Below are positions 1 through 5,122 of a stretch of 5,429 nt of DNA, one piece after another. The stretch is from NCBI GenBank assembly GCA_030610225.1, contig JAUWSD010000094.1, positions 1 to 5,429 of the forward strand. The letters run 5' to 3'. A model generated the notes under the pieces. The model did not search any database. It saw only the letters and a list, made by a program, of their open reading frames with translations, and was not told the DNA's origin. The translations under genes and the position numbers were made by a program. The stretch's first letter is position 1. Every line of letters starts with the position of its first letter. Origin of the DNA: Chloroflexota bacterium. Lineage in GTDB: Bacteria > Chloroflexota > Anaerolineae > Anaerolineales > UBA11579.

Positions 1-254
1 CATAGTGCATCCTCCCTGAGAGCGTGGATAAAGTTTTGAGTATGTTCTTTCTCTTCAAGGAGTTCAGCCAGAGCAGAAATGCGGGAATCATCAACAAAAC
101 TACCCATGATTGGCTGTGAGATATAGACAAGCTGGGCTGCAAGCGTGTTCAGAGGTCCACCAGCTTCCAACAGCACGGCGACTATATTTTGCAGCTTATT
201 CTGCTTGAGATTTCCAGCCCATTCCTGCCAGATCTGAGATTGGGTTTTTTGCAA
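1..254 (-). CDS. Unrecognised conserved-looking protein, N-terminal 84 residues (C-terminus off the left edge)
   Basis: An open frame reads leftward from a TTG codon at 254-252 to the window edge without a stop, giving 84 codons. The start is chosen because AGGAG on the minus strand lies 6 bases before this TTG, and an in-frame stop lies only a few codons upstream. The protein begins LQKTQSQIWQEWAGNL and continues with a hydrophobic helical stretch (about residues 22-50, including VAVLLEAGGPLNTLAAQLVY) and then an acidic helical part (SALAELLEEKEHTQNFIHAL). It contains no cysteines, signal peptide or catalytic motif that I can name. The alternating amphipathic pattern and the ribosome site argue for a real gene. 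It is divergent from the DUF92 gene and separated from it by about 140 bases. I do not recognise the family and assign no function. Confidence 0.62.
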   Translation of the reverse strand, partial: MQKTQSQIWQEWAGNLKQNKLQNIVAVLLEAGGPLNTLAAQLVYISQPIMGSFVDDSRISALAELLEEKEHTQNFIHALREDAL

Positions 255-269
255 AGCTTTCTCCTGATA

Positions 270-279
270 AGTTTAAACT
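270..279. repeat. 10-bp perfect palindrome AGTTTAAACT in the divergent intergenic region
   Basis: AGTTTAAACT equals its own reverse complement. It lies between the minus-strand TTG start (254) and the candidate minus-strand transcription start (about 297). It could be a regulator site in the leader or downstream promoter region of that gene. It is AT-rich and short, so chance is a real possibility. Confidence 0.3.
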
Positions 280-303
280 CAATAAACGCCTTTAAAATTT
301 CAA

Positions 304-331
304 CTTATAATAAGGCGGAATCCTGTAACAA
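304..331 (-). promoter_or_regulatory. Candidate sigma70-type promoter for the left-edge minus-strand gene
   Basis: Read on the minus strand, TTGTTA (326-331) is followed after 16 bases by TATAAG (304-309). These match the -35 consensus at 4 of 6 and the -10 consensus at 5 of 6 positions. The predicted transcription start near 297 leaves a leader of about 43 bases before the TTG start, with the AGGAG ribosome site in it. The assignment rests on position and match only. Confidence 0.35.
306..311 (+). promoter_or_regulatory. Perfect TATAAT -10 hexamer, possible promoter of the DUF92/aminotransferase unit
   Basis: The hexamer TATAAT is an exact -10 match, about 80 bases before the DUF92 start. 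There is no acceptable -35 at 16-18 bases upstream (283-288 reads TAAACG). The hexamer overlaps the candidate minus-strand -10, so only one of the two may be used, or they may be back-to-back promoters that exclude each other. A weaker alternative is CAATAT at 374-379, which would give a leaderless transcript starting at GTG 385. Confidence 0.25.
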
Positions 332-371
332 TTCTATATCTTGCAGGAATTACGGGCAAGCTCAAAGCTTG
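321..371 (+). other. Two small hairpins upstream of the DUF92 start
   Basis: TCCTGTAA (321-328) pairs with TTGCAGGA (341-348) over 8 bp with one G-U wobble and a 12-base loop. CAAGCT (357-362) pairs perfectly with AGCTTG (366-371) across a 3-base loop. If transcription starts from the -10 box at 306-311, both would lie in the mRNA leader. Neither is followed by a T-run, so they are not terminators. Function unknown. Confidence 0.3.
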
Positions 372-383
372 TTCAATATAAAC

Positions 384-388
384 GGTGA
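384..388 (+). promoter_or_regulatory. Possible ribosome site GGTGA that favours ATG 394 over GTG 385
   Basis: GGTGA matches the 3' part of the full Shine-Dalgarno sequence GGAGGTGA and lies 5 bases before ATG 394. The competing GTG at 385 overlaps this site and has no ribosome site of its own. Confidence 0.4.
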
Positions 389-393
389 AATTA

Positions 394-1188
394 ATGTTCA
401 TAAGTTTCATTTTAATCCAGAAACTATTGATAAGTCTATCACTCTCTGGTGTGATATGTTATTTGGCATTCAGGTTTGAATTTTTATCTGCAAGCGGGGC
501 CTGGGCGGCTGCTTTGATAGGTGGGCTGATACTTGGTTTTGGGGGTTTCAGCTGGGCGATCCTATTGGTCGCTTTCTTTCTCTCCTCAAGATTAATTTCA
601 TATTTGCGGGATATGGGTGGAGAATCCGGGAAGAAATTAAAGCCCAGAAGGAATTGGAAGCAAGTTCTTGTGAACGGCGGTCCGGGTTTGATAGTATTTC
701 TGACAGGCTATTTTTTTCAGACTGGGGTTGACCTGTGGCTGGTATATGGGGGAATGATGGCAGCAGTTACAGCAGACACCTGGGCGACGGAGATCGGTGT
801 TTTGAGCAGGAATCTGCCATTGAATGTAATAAGCTGGAAAAAGGCCGATAAAGGAGAGTCAGGGGCTGTTTCGATACTGGGGTCGCTGGCAGCTGTAACC
901 GGCAGCTTGTTCATCGCCCTGATATGGTATTTTTGCGAGCCATCCGGGAATTTAATAGGGATATTGGTAATCATAATAAGTGGTTTTACAGGTGCTTTAG
1001 CAGATTCTATTTTGGGTGCTACAATCCAGGGGCATTACCTTGATCCGGAAAATGGAAAGATAACAGAAACACCTTATAAAAACAGCAAATTGATCAGAGG
1101 TTGGAGCTGGGTGAATAACGATGTAGTAAACCTGGCATGTTCTATTACAGGTGGATCAATTGCACTGTTGATGTATTTTATAGATTAA
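394..1188 (+). CDS. DUF92/TMEM19 family integral membrane protein (possible polyprenyl/phytyl-phosphate kinase-like)
   Basis: The 264-residue product (267 if it starts at GTG 385) is a polytopic membrane protein with about seven or eight hydrophobic segments. Counted from GTG 385, they lie near residues 5-30, 36-54, 55-72, 99-114, 117-134, 161-184, 189-212 and 246-266. The conserved DUF92 signatures appear in order: ASGAWAAALIGGLI (36-49), VNGGPG (96-101), a polar motif inside a helix ADTWATEIG (130-138), KGESGAVSILGSLAA (156-170), FTGALADSILGATIQG (201-216) and WVNNDVVNL (242-250). Length is normal for the family. Known relatives include TMEM19 and the plant/cyanobacterial phytyl-phosphate kinase VTE6, so a CTP-dependent prenyl-phosphate kinase activity is possible. 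It cannot be assigned from the sequence, since most bacterial members are uncharacterised. ATG 394 is preferred because of the GGTGA ribosome site. It lies 31 bases before the aminotransferase and is probably cotranscribed with it. Confidence 0.85.
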   Translation: MFISFILIQKLLISLSLSGVICYLAFRFEFLSASGAWAAALIGGLILGFGGFSWAILLVAFFLSSRLISYLRDMGGESGKKLKPRRNWKQVLVNGGPGLIVFLTGYFFQTGVDLWLVYGGMMAAVTADTWATEIGVLSRNLPLNVISWKKADKGESGAVSILGSLAAVTGSLFIALIWYFCEPSGNLIGILVIIISGFTGALADSILGATIQGHYLDPENGKITETPYKNSKLIRGWSWVNNDVVNLACSITGGSIALLMYFID

Positions 1189-1207
1189 AATAGGAAGACT
1201 ATAAATT

Positions 1208-1212
1208 AGGAG
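1208..1212 (+). promoter_or_regulatory. Ribosome site AGGAG that selects GTG 1220 as the aminotransferase start
   Basis: AGGAG ends only one base before ATG 1214, too close for initiation, but 7 bases before the in-frame GTG at 1220, which is ideal spacing. This moves the start two codons downstream of the longest reading. Confidence 0.7.
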
Positions 1213-1219
1213 AATGAAC

Positions 1220-2398
1220 GTGCCAATTTCAGAAAAACAGATCCGAATGTCATCCCCGGACTTAACAGATGCAGAGAAAGACGCAGTCATGGCTGTTCTT
1301 GATACACCAAACCTGAGCATGGGTGAGGAGATGAAGGGGTTTGAGGAAGCTATCAAGGATTATGTTGGTGTGAAGCATGCAATAGCAGTCAGTTCAGGTA
1401 CTTCGGGACTGCATCTGTGTGTCAGGGCAGCAGGAATTGCTGAAAATGATCTTGTGATAACAACTCCATTTTCATTTGTTGCATCAGCGAATGTGATCCT
1501 GTTTGAGAAAGCGATCCCTGTTTTTGTGGACATTGACCCAGTGACAGGAAATATAGATCCTGAGCAGGTTGTTCAGGCTGTGAAAGATTTGAAGGCAGGC
1601 GGCGACAAAGCTCGAAAGTGGCTCCCGAGAAAGGGCGCGGAAAATGTTGGAGAGTTGAAAGCGATCCTTCCAGTGGATGTGTTCGGCCAACCCGCAGACA
1701 TGGATAAGATTAATAAGGTCGCTGAAGAATATGGTTTGACAGTGATAGAAGATTCCTGTGAGGCGATCGGAGCTGAGTATAAAGGAAGGCAGGCTGGCAC
1801 ATTGGGAGATATGGCTGTATTTGCCTTCTATCCAAATAAGCAAATGACAACTGGTGAGGGCGGCGTGGTCGTCACTGATGATGATCAGAAAGCTGACTTT
1901 ATGCGTTCTCTACGAAATCAGGGGCGGGAGGTTGGGGGCAGCTGGTTGGATCATAAGTATCTTGGGTATAACTACCGTATGCATGAGCTTAGCGCTGCTC
2001 TTGGTGTGGTCCAAATTGGCAGGCTCGACGAAATGATCGAGAAGCGAGATCAGGTAGCAAAATGGTATGACAAATACTTATCTGGGTTGGCAATTGAACT
2101 ACCAATAGTGGTTTCTGATACGACTAGGATGAGTTGGTTCGTATATGTGATCAGGCTTACAGGGAATAGTGATCTGGAAACGGTGATCAACAGGTTGGGG
2201 GAGAAAGGAATTCCAGCAAGGGCATACTTCTCTCCGATCCATTTACAGGCATATATGGTAGAAATGTTCGGGTATAAGATAGGTGATTACCCGGTCACAG
2301 AGGATTTGGGAAGCAGAGGTTTGGCGCTGCCATTTTCAAGTGTGATGACCGAGGAAGAAGTGGCTCAAGTGGCTAAAATTTTGCAGCAAATAATTTAG
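1220..2398 (+). CDS. DegT/DnrJ/EryC1/StrS family PLP-dependent aminotransferase
   Basis: The 392-residue protein is full length for the sugar aminotransferase family (fold-type I PLP enzymes). These enzymes usually transfer an amino group from glutamate or glutamine to a keto sugar nucleotide. In order it shows a phosphate-contacting SSGTSGLHL (about residues 58-66), PFSFVASAN (83-91), FVDIDPVTGNIDP (102-114), PVDVFGQPADM (151-161), VIEDSCEAIG with the aspartate that pairs with the PLP nitrogen (D178), and FYPNKQMTTGEGG with the Schiff-base lysine (K207). NYRMHELSAALG (251-262) and a C-terminal PARAYFSPIHLQ / LALPFSS region follow. All expected catalytic residues are present. An extra charged stretch of about 25 residues (roughly 120-147) lies between the NIDP and PVDVFG motifs. 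The substrate cannot be read from the sequence and no other sugar-nucleotide gene is nearby. It follows the DUF92 gene, probably in one transcript. Confidence 0.9.
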   Translation: MPISEKQIRMSSPDLTDAEKDAVMAVLDTPNLSMGEEMKGFEEAIKDYVGVKHAIAVSSGTSGLHLCVRAAGIAENDLVITTPFSFVASANVILFEKAIPVFVDIDPVTGNIDPEQVVQAVKDLKAGGDKARKWLPRKGAENVGELKAILPVDVFGQPADMDKINKVAEEYGLTVIEDSCEAIGAEYKGRQAGTLGDMAVFAFYPNKQMTTGEGGVVVTDDDQKADFMRSLRNQGREVGGSWLDHKYLGYNYRMHELSAALGVVQIGRLDEMIEKRDQVAKWYDKYLSGLAIELPIVVSDTTRMSWFVYVIRLTGNSDLETVINRLGEKGIPARAYFSPIHLQAYMVEMFGYKIGDYPVTEDLGSRGLALPFSSVMTEEEVAQVAKILQQII

Positions 2399-2411
2399 GA
2401 CAAATGACAGT

Positions 2412-2440
2412 TTGACATATCTGAGTGTTTGTCTTATTAT
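2412..2440 (+). promoter_or_regulatory. Near-consensus sigma70 promoter (P1) of the GltD-like gene
   Basis: TTGACA (2412-2417) is an exact -35. The spacer is exactly 17 bases and TATTAT (2435-2440) matches the -10 at 5 of 6. The predicted start near 2447 gives a leader of about 127 bases. The -35 begins 14 bases after the aminotransferase stop, so the GltD-like gene has its own strong promoter. A weak stem GACAAA/TTTGTC (2399-2404/2428-2433) spans the promoter and precedes a T-rich run. It might slightly attenuate readthrough from upstream, but is too weak to call a terminator. Confidence 0.72.
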
Positions 2441-2456
2441 TTCGTTCTCGATAATG

Positions 2457-2488
2457 TTAGATTGTATTATATTTCACAATAAATCTAA
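2457..2488 (+). repeat. AT-rich inverted repeat / leader hairpin 1
   Basis: TTAGATT (2457-2463) pairs perfectly with AATCTAA (2482-2488). After one bulged G, TATT (2465-2468) can pair with AATA (2478-2481), giving an 11-bp stem with a 9-base loop. It lies just inside the transcript from P1. It has few GC pairs, so it would be a weak RNA hairpin. It may instead be a protein-binding dyad. Confidence 0.4.
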
Positions 2489-2501
2489 TTTGTGATAAGA
2501 T
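2473..2501 (+). promoter_or_regulatory. Possible second promoter (P2) of the GltD-like gene
   Basis: TTCACA (2473-2478) matches the -35 consensus at 5 of 6. It is followed by a 17-base spacer and TAAGAT (2496-2501), which matches the -10 at 4 of 6. The predicted start near 2508 would give a leader of about 66 bases. The region is AT-rich, so chance matches are more likely than for P1. The dyad TCACAA/TTGTGA covers its -35 and spacer. Confidence 0.35.
2474..2495. repeat. Inverted repeat TCACAA-N10-TTGTGA, possible operator
   Basis: TCACAA (2474-2479) and TTGTGA (2490-2495) are exact reverse complements separated by 10 bases, about two helical turns from start to end. The half-sites resemble those bound by the CRP/FNR family but are in the opposite order (TCACAA first). 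The dyad overlaps the -35 and spacer of candidate P2 and lies downstream of P1, where a bound repressor would block transcription. Confidence 0.4.
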
Positions 2502-2544
2502 GAGCAATAAGAAACACAAAACGTTGAGACCATTTCATCACAAA
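2489..2544 (+). repeat. Inverted repeat TTTGTGAT ... ATCACAAA, alternative leader stem
   Basis: TTTGTGAT (2489-2496) and ATCACAAA (2537-2544) are exact 8-bp reverse complements separated by 40 bases. The left arm is the same sequence that pairs with 2474-2479, so the two pairings exclude each other. The right arm ends 15 bases before the ribosome site. Confidence 0.4.
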
Positions 2545-2559
2545 GCCATAAAGTTGCTT

Positions 2560-2564
2560 AGGAG
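2560..2564 (+). promoter_or_regulatory. Ribosome site AGGAG of the GltD-like gene
   Basis: AGGAG lies 9 bases before ATG 2574. This is acceptable spacing and confirms the start. Confidence 0.65.
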
Positions 2565-2573
2565 CGACAAAAT

Positions 2574-4007
2574 ATGAGATCAATTCGTGGAGACCTTCTC
2601 GATATTAACCGAAAGGAACGTGCTCAAACACCTTCGCTTGAGATTGATAATCGGATTCCGGAAGAACGGATTTGTGATTTTAATGAAGTAAATTTACAGC
2701 TTACACCTGAACAGGCGATGTATGAAGCATCAAGATGTATCCAATGTCCAGATCCGGCACCATGTGTAAGGGCCTGTCCTGTAAACAATGATATTCCCTC
2801 AGCCATGTGGCTTATATCCCAAGGAAAATTTGCAGAAGCAGCAAAGCTCTATCGAAAGACAAGCTCTTTCCCTGAGATCTGCGGTCGTATCTGCCCACAC
2901 TCACAATTATGCCAGGGTTCCTGCGCACAGAGCAAACATGATGACCCGGTTTATACAGGTTATCTGGAAGCATTCGTAACCTGTTACATGCGCTGTTTGG
3001 AAGGTGTTGAATATGAGATTGCTGATCCTATCGATCAGAGCATTGCTGTTGTAGGTTCAGGCCCATCAGGCCTGGCTGTCGCAGATATGTTGATCCAGAA
3101 AGGATATTCTGTAACAGTATTTGATTCAAAACCAGAACCAGGTGGATTGCTCCTTTACGGTATCCCTAACTTCAAACTTGATAAGCGAGTTGTCAGAGAT
3201 ACAATTGAAGACTTGGTGAAAATGGGTGTTAATTTTATTGGAAACACATTTATCGGAAAAGATAAAACAATAAAAGATCTTTTCGAGGAAGGATTTGACG
3301 CCGTTTTCCTTGGAGTTGGAACTGGAATTGACGCCTCAATGAAAACAGAGGGCGAAGAACTGCCCGGTGTATGGAAAGGTACAGAATTCCTGATCCGCAG
3401 CAGCGTTGATGAAGATATCCTGCCTGAAAATATGAAGGATGGGATCGGGATTGGAACGAATGTAGTAGTAATTGGCGGCGGTGATACCGCTTCTGACTGT
3501 CTCAGGACTGCTGTAAGAGTTGGATATAAGGGAGTAACTTGTTTATATCGCCGAACTGAGAACGAGATGCCCGGCAGCAGGAAAGATAGAGGTCTGGCAA
3601 GAGAAGAAGTTGCAACTTACGAATTTCTCACTCAGCCGATCAAGTTCATCGCTGGTGAAGATGGACGATTAGCATCTGTTGAATGTGTCCGAATGGAATT
3701 GGGTGAACCAGGCAGTGATGGGCGACGCAGACCAGAGCCGATCGAAGGAAGCAATTTCATGGTTGAGGCTGACACTGCTGTTCTAGCGCTGGGATACTGG
3801 CCGGATGAGACAATCAGCAATACAACCCCTGGACTCAAGACCCATAATTGGGGTTTGCTTGAAACTGATGAAACACATGCTACATCAGTTGAAGGCGTGT
3901 TTGCTGGCGGTGATGCAGTCACTGGACCAGACCTGGTGGTGACAGCGATGAAAACTGGCCGTGAAGCGGCCGAGTCGATCGATAAATATCTGACCGGTAA
4001 ACGATAA
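2574..4007 (+). CDS. gltD: GltD-like NAD(P)H-dependent oxidoreductase (glutamate synthase small-subunit family)
   Basis: The 477-residue protein matches the glutamate synthase beta subunit in length and order of domains. An N-terminal iron-sulfur domain has C55, C58, C64, C68 (CIQCPDPAPCVRACPV) and a second set C103, C107, C113, C117 (CGRICPHSQLCQGSC). The FAD site is VVGSGPSG (159-166) with PEPGGLLLYGIPNFKL (187-202). The NAD(P)H site is VVIGGGDTASDCLRTA (298-313), followed by YRRTENEMPGSRKD. The second flavin motif is GVFAGGDAVTGPDLVVTAM (441-459). In glutamate synthase this subunit passes NADPH electrons through FAD and two [4Fe-4S] clusters to the large subunit. No large subunit is adjacent, so it may instead serve another partner, as in the related Nfn and dihydropyrimidine dehydrogenase flavoproteins. 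The gene has its own promoter and terminator. Family is certain. The partner and therefore the symbol are less so. Confidence 0.88.
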   Translation: MRSIRGDLLDINRKERAQTPSLEIDNRIPEERICDFNEVNLQLTPEQAMYEASRCIQCPDPAPCVRACPVNNDIPSAMWLISQGKFAEAAKLYRKTSSFPEICGRICPHSQLCQGSCAQSKHDDPVYTGYLEAFVTCYMRCLEGVEYEIADPIDQSIAVVGSGPSGLAVADMLIQKGYSVTVFDSKPEPGGLLLYGIPNFKLDKRVVRDTIEDLVKMGVNFIGNTFIGKDKTIKDLFEEGFDAVFLGVGTGIDASMKTEGEELPGVWKGTEFLIRSSVDEDILPENMKDGIGIGTNVVVIGGGDTASDCLRTAVRVGYKGVTCLYRRTENEMPGSRKDRGLAREEVATYEFLTQPIKFIAGEDGRLASVECVRMELGEPGSDGRRRPEPIEGSNFMVEADTAVLALGYWPDETISNTTPGLKTHNWGLLETDETHATSVEGVFAGGDAVTGPDLVVTAMKTGREAAESIDKYLTGKR

Positions 4008-4026
4008 AAATTAAATTTCCAATAAT

Positions 4027-4054
4027 AAAAAGCGGCTTGAAAGAGCCGCTTTTT
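4027..4054 (+). terminator. Intrinsic (Rho-independent) terminator after the GltD-like gene
   Basis: AAAAAGCGGCT (4027-4037) pairs perfectly with AGCCGCTTTTT (4044-4054) around the 6-base loop TGAAAG. The GC core is six pairs, flanked by an A-run upstream and a T-run downstream, so it could work in both directions. It begins 20 bases after the stop codon. It also rules out the upstream TTG (4037) as the start of the next gene, since that codon lies in the stem. Confidence 0.93.
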
Positions 4055-4078
4055 CTATACGAGAAGCGATCTATCCAC

Positions 4079-4084
4079 TACAAT
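4079..4084 (+). promoter_or_regulatory. -10 box TACAAT placing a leaderless transcription start at holB ATG
   Basis: TACAAT matches the -10 consensus at 5 of 6 positions and is followed by exactly six bases (ATTATT) before ATG 4091. Transcription would therefore begin at the A of the start codon. There is no Shine-Dalgarno sequence upstream of this ATG, and no clear -35 is seen in the region between the terminator and the hexamer. Confidence 0.62.
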
Positions 4085-4090
4085 ATTATT

Positions 4091-5092
4091 ATGAGCAATA
4101 ACTGGAACATTATCGGACATGACTGGGCGGTTGATCTTTTAACCGGGCATTTAAAAAGGGGCAAGCCCAGACATGCCTACCTGATCACCGGACCTGCAAA
4201 TGTGGGGAGAAGGACTCTTGCACTGAAGTATGCCCAGGCGATCAATGCGCTGGGGACAGGTGAGACAGGAAGCTTCGACCCTTCATCCCAGGATTCACAG
4301 CGAATTGAAAATATGCAACACCCCGACCTGAGTGTTGTGGTGCGTAAGCCGGAAGATCGGGACATTAAGATCGCAGGGATACGCCAACTCCAGCAGCAAC
4401 TCGCTCTATCTCCGTATATGTCTAAGTTCAGGTATGCACTGCTTTTGAATTTTGAGGATGCGAATAATAATGCATCAAATGCGCTACTTAAGACACTTGA
4501 GGAGCCTGCTGAACAGGTGGTTATGATCCTGACAGCTCAAAGCCCTGAGAGTTTGCTGCCGACGATAGTTTCCCGCTGTGAACATATCAGGCTGCGGCCT
4601 GTCAAAACAGATATCCTGGCAGGCGAGCTGATCAATAGATTGGGCATATCTGAGGAAGATGCCAAATTGTTTGCACATATATCGGGGGGGCGACCGGGGC
4701 TGGCATTAAACTACTTCAGAGATACGGAATTACTGGACCAGCGCAGGGAAGTTTTGGATGATCTGATTAGATTAATTGGTTCAAATCGGGCTGAGAGATT
4801 TAGCTATGCCAAGAGCATGAGCAAGGATAAGGAAAATTTCAAGGAGATATTAAATATCTGGCAGTCTTTCTGGCGGGATGTGCTGATCAGAAAATCGGGG
4901 GCAGATGCTGTGATCACAAATATTGATCGAATAGCAGAGGTTGAAAGAACAGCAGAGCGAGCGTCTTTGGAGAATATCAAAGAAGTTCTGGATGGGATCG
5001 ATCTCAGCCTTACAGCGATCTATTCAAATGTCCACCCACTACTCAATGCTGAAACCTTATTGTTGAAGTTTCCGATGCCTGCCAGGGGCTGA
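4091..5092 (+). CDS. holB: DNA polymerase III subunit delta' (HolB-like clamp-loader subunit)
   Basis: The 333-residue protein begins MSNNWNIIGHDWAVDLL and has the AAA+ clamp-loader layout. The delta' subunit works with delta and tau/gamma to load the sliding clamp at primed DNA. Visible motifs are HAYLITGPANVGRRTLA (28-44, degenerate Walker A with R40 at the lysine position), HPDLSVV (77-83), IAGIRQLQQQLALSPYMSKFRYALLL (94-119), a degenerate Walker B LLLNFEDANNNASNALLKTLEEP (117-139), the clamp-loader SRC motif TIVSRCEHIRL (158-168) and HISGGRPGLAL (196-206). A helical C-terminal collar domain follows to residue 333. Length is normal. The zinc-module cysteines usual between Walker A and HPD are absent (residues 51-76 have none). 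SRC at 161-163 is the only cysteine-containing motif. ATG 4091 is chosen because the longer reading starts inside the terminator stem. DnaX is the main alternative, but length and degenerate ATP site favour delta'. Confidence 0.87.
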   Translation: MSNNWNIIGHDWAVDLLTGHLKRGKPRHAYLITGPANVGRRTLALKYAQAINALGTGETGSFDPSSQDSQRIENMQHPDLSVVVRKPEDRDIKIAGIRQLQQQLALSPYMSKFRYALLLNFEDANNNASNALLKTLEEPAEQVVMILTAQSPESLLPTIVSRCEHIRLRPVKTDILAGELINRLGISEEDAKLFAHISGGRPGLALNYFRDTELLDQRREVLDDLIRLIGSNRAERFSYAKSMSKDKENFKEILNIWQSFWRDVLIRKSGADAVITNIDRIAEVERTAERASLENIKEVLDGIDLSLTAIYSNVHPLLNAETLLLKFPMPARG

Positions 5093-5111
5093 ATGGGAAT
5101 ATTGTTTATGC

Positions 5112-5117
5112 TATACT
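5112..5117 (+). promoter_or_regulatory. -10 box TATACT giving a leaderless start for the GAF-domain gene
   Basis: TATACT matches the -10 consensus at 5 of 6 positions. It ends five bases before ATG 5123, so transcription should start at or next to the start codon. A weak -35 candidate, CTGAAT, is at 5089-5094 with 17-base spacing (3 of 6). No Shine-Dalgarno sequence precedes ATG 5123 or ATG 5132. Confidence 0.52.
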
Positions 5118-5122
5118 GATTG

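Noticed and set aside
189..479. Plus-strand open frame of 96 codons.
   Set aside because: It overlaps the minus-strand TTG-start gene and the start of the DUF92 gene in another frame. It shows no ribosome site or domain, and its product is low-complexity and hydrophobic.
1484..1843. Minus-strand open frame of 119 codons inside the aminotransferase gene.
   Set aside because: It is antisense to a fully motif-supported gene, has no ribosome site and shows no recognisable domain. It is a shadow of the coding strand's composition.
2399..2440. Possible terminator after the aminotransferase, from the GACAAA/TTTGTC stem and the following T-rich stretch.
   Set aside because: The stem is only about six AT-rich pairs around a 23-base gap, and the T-run is broken by A residues. 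The same bases make up the P1 promoter, which explains them better.
2474..2495. CRP-type binding site.
   Set aside because: The half-sites are in the reverse order to the TGTGA-N6-TCACA consensus, so only a generic dyad is claimed.
3632..3922. Minus-strand open frame of 96 codons inside the GltD-like gene.
   Set aside because: It is antisense to conserved flavin-binding motifs, its serine/proline-rich composition is typical of a shadow frame, and no start signals are seen.
4037..4090. N-terminal extension of holB starting at TTG 4037 (18 extra residues).
   Set aside because: The TTG is inside the terminator stem-loop and has no ribosome site. The extension (KEPLFLYEKRSIHYNII) is unlike delta' N-termini, and a -10 box precedes ATG 4091 at leaderless spacing.
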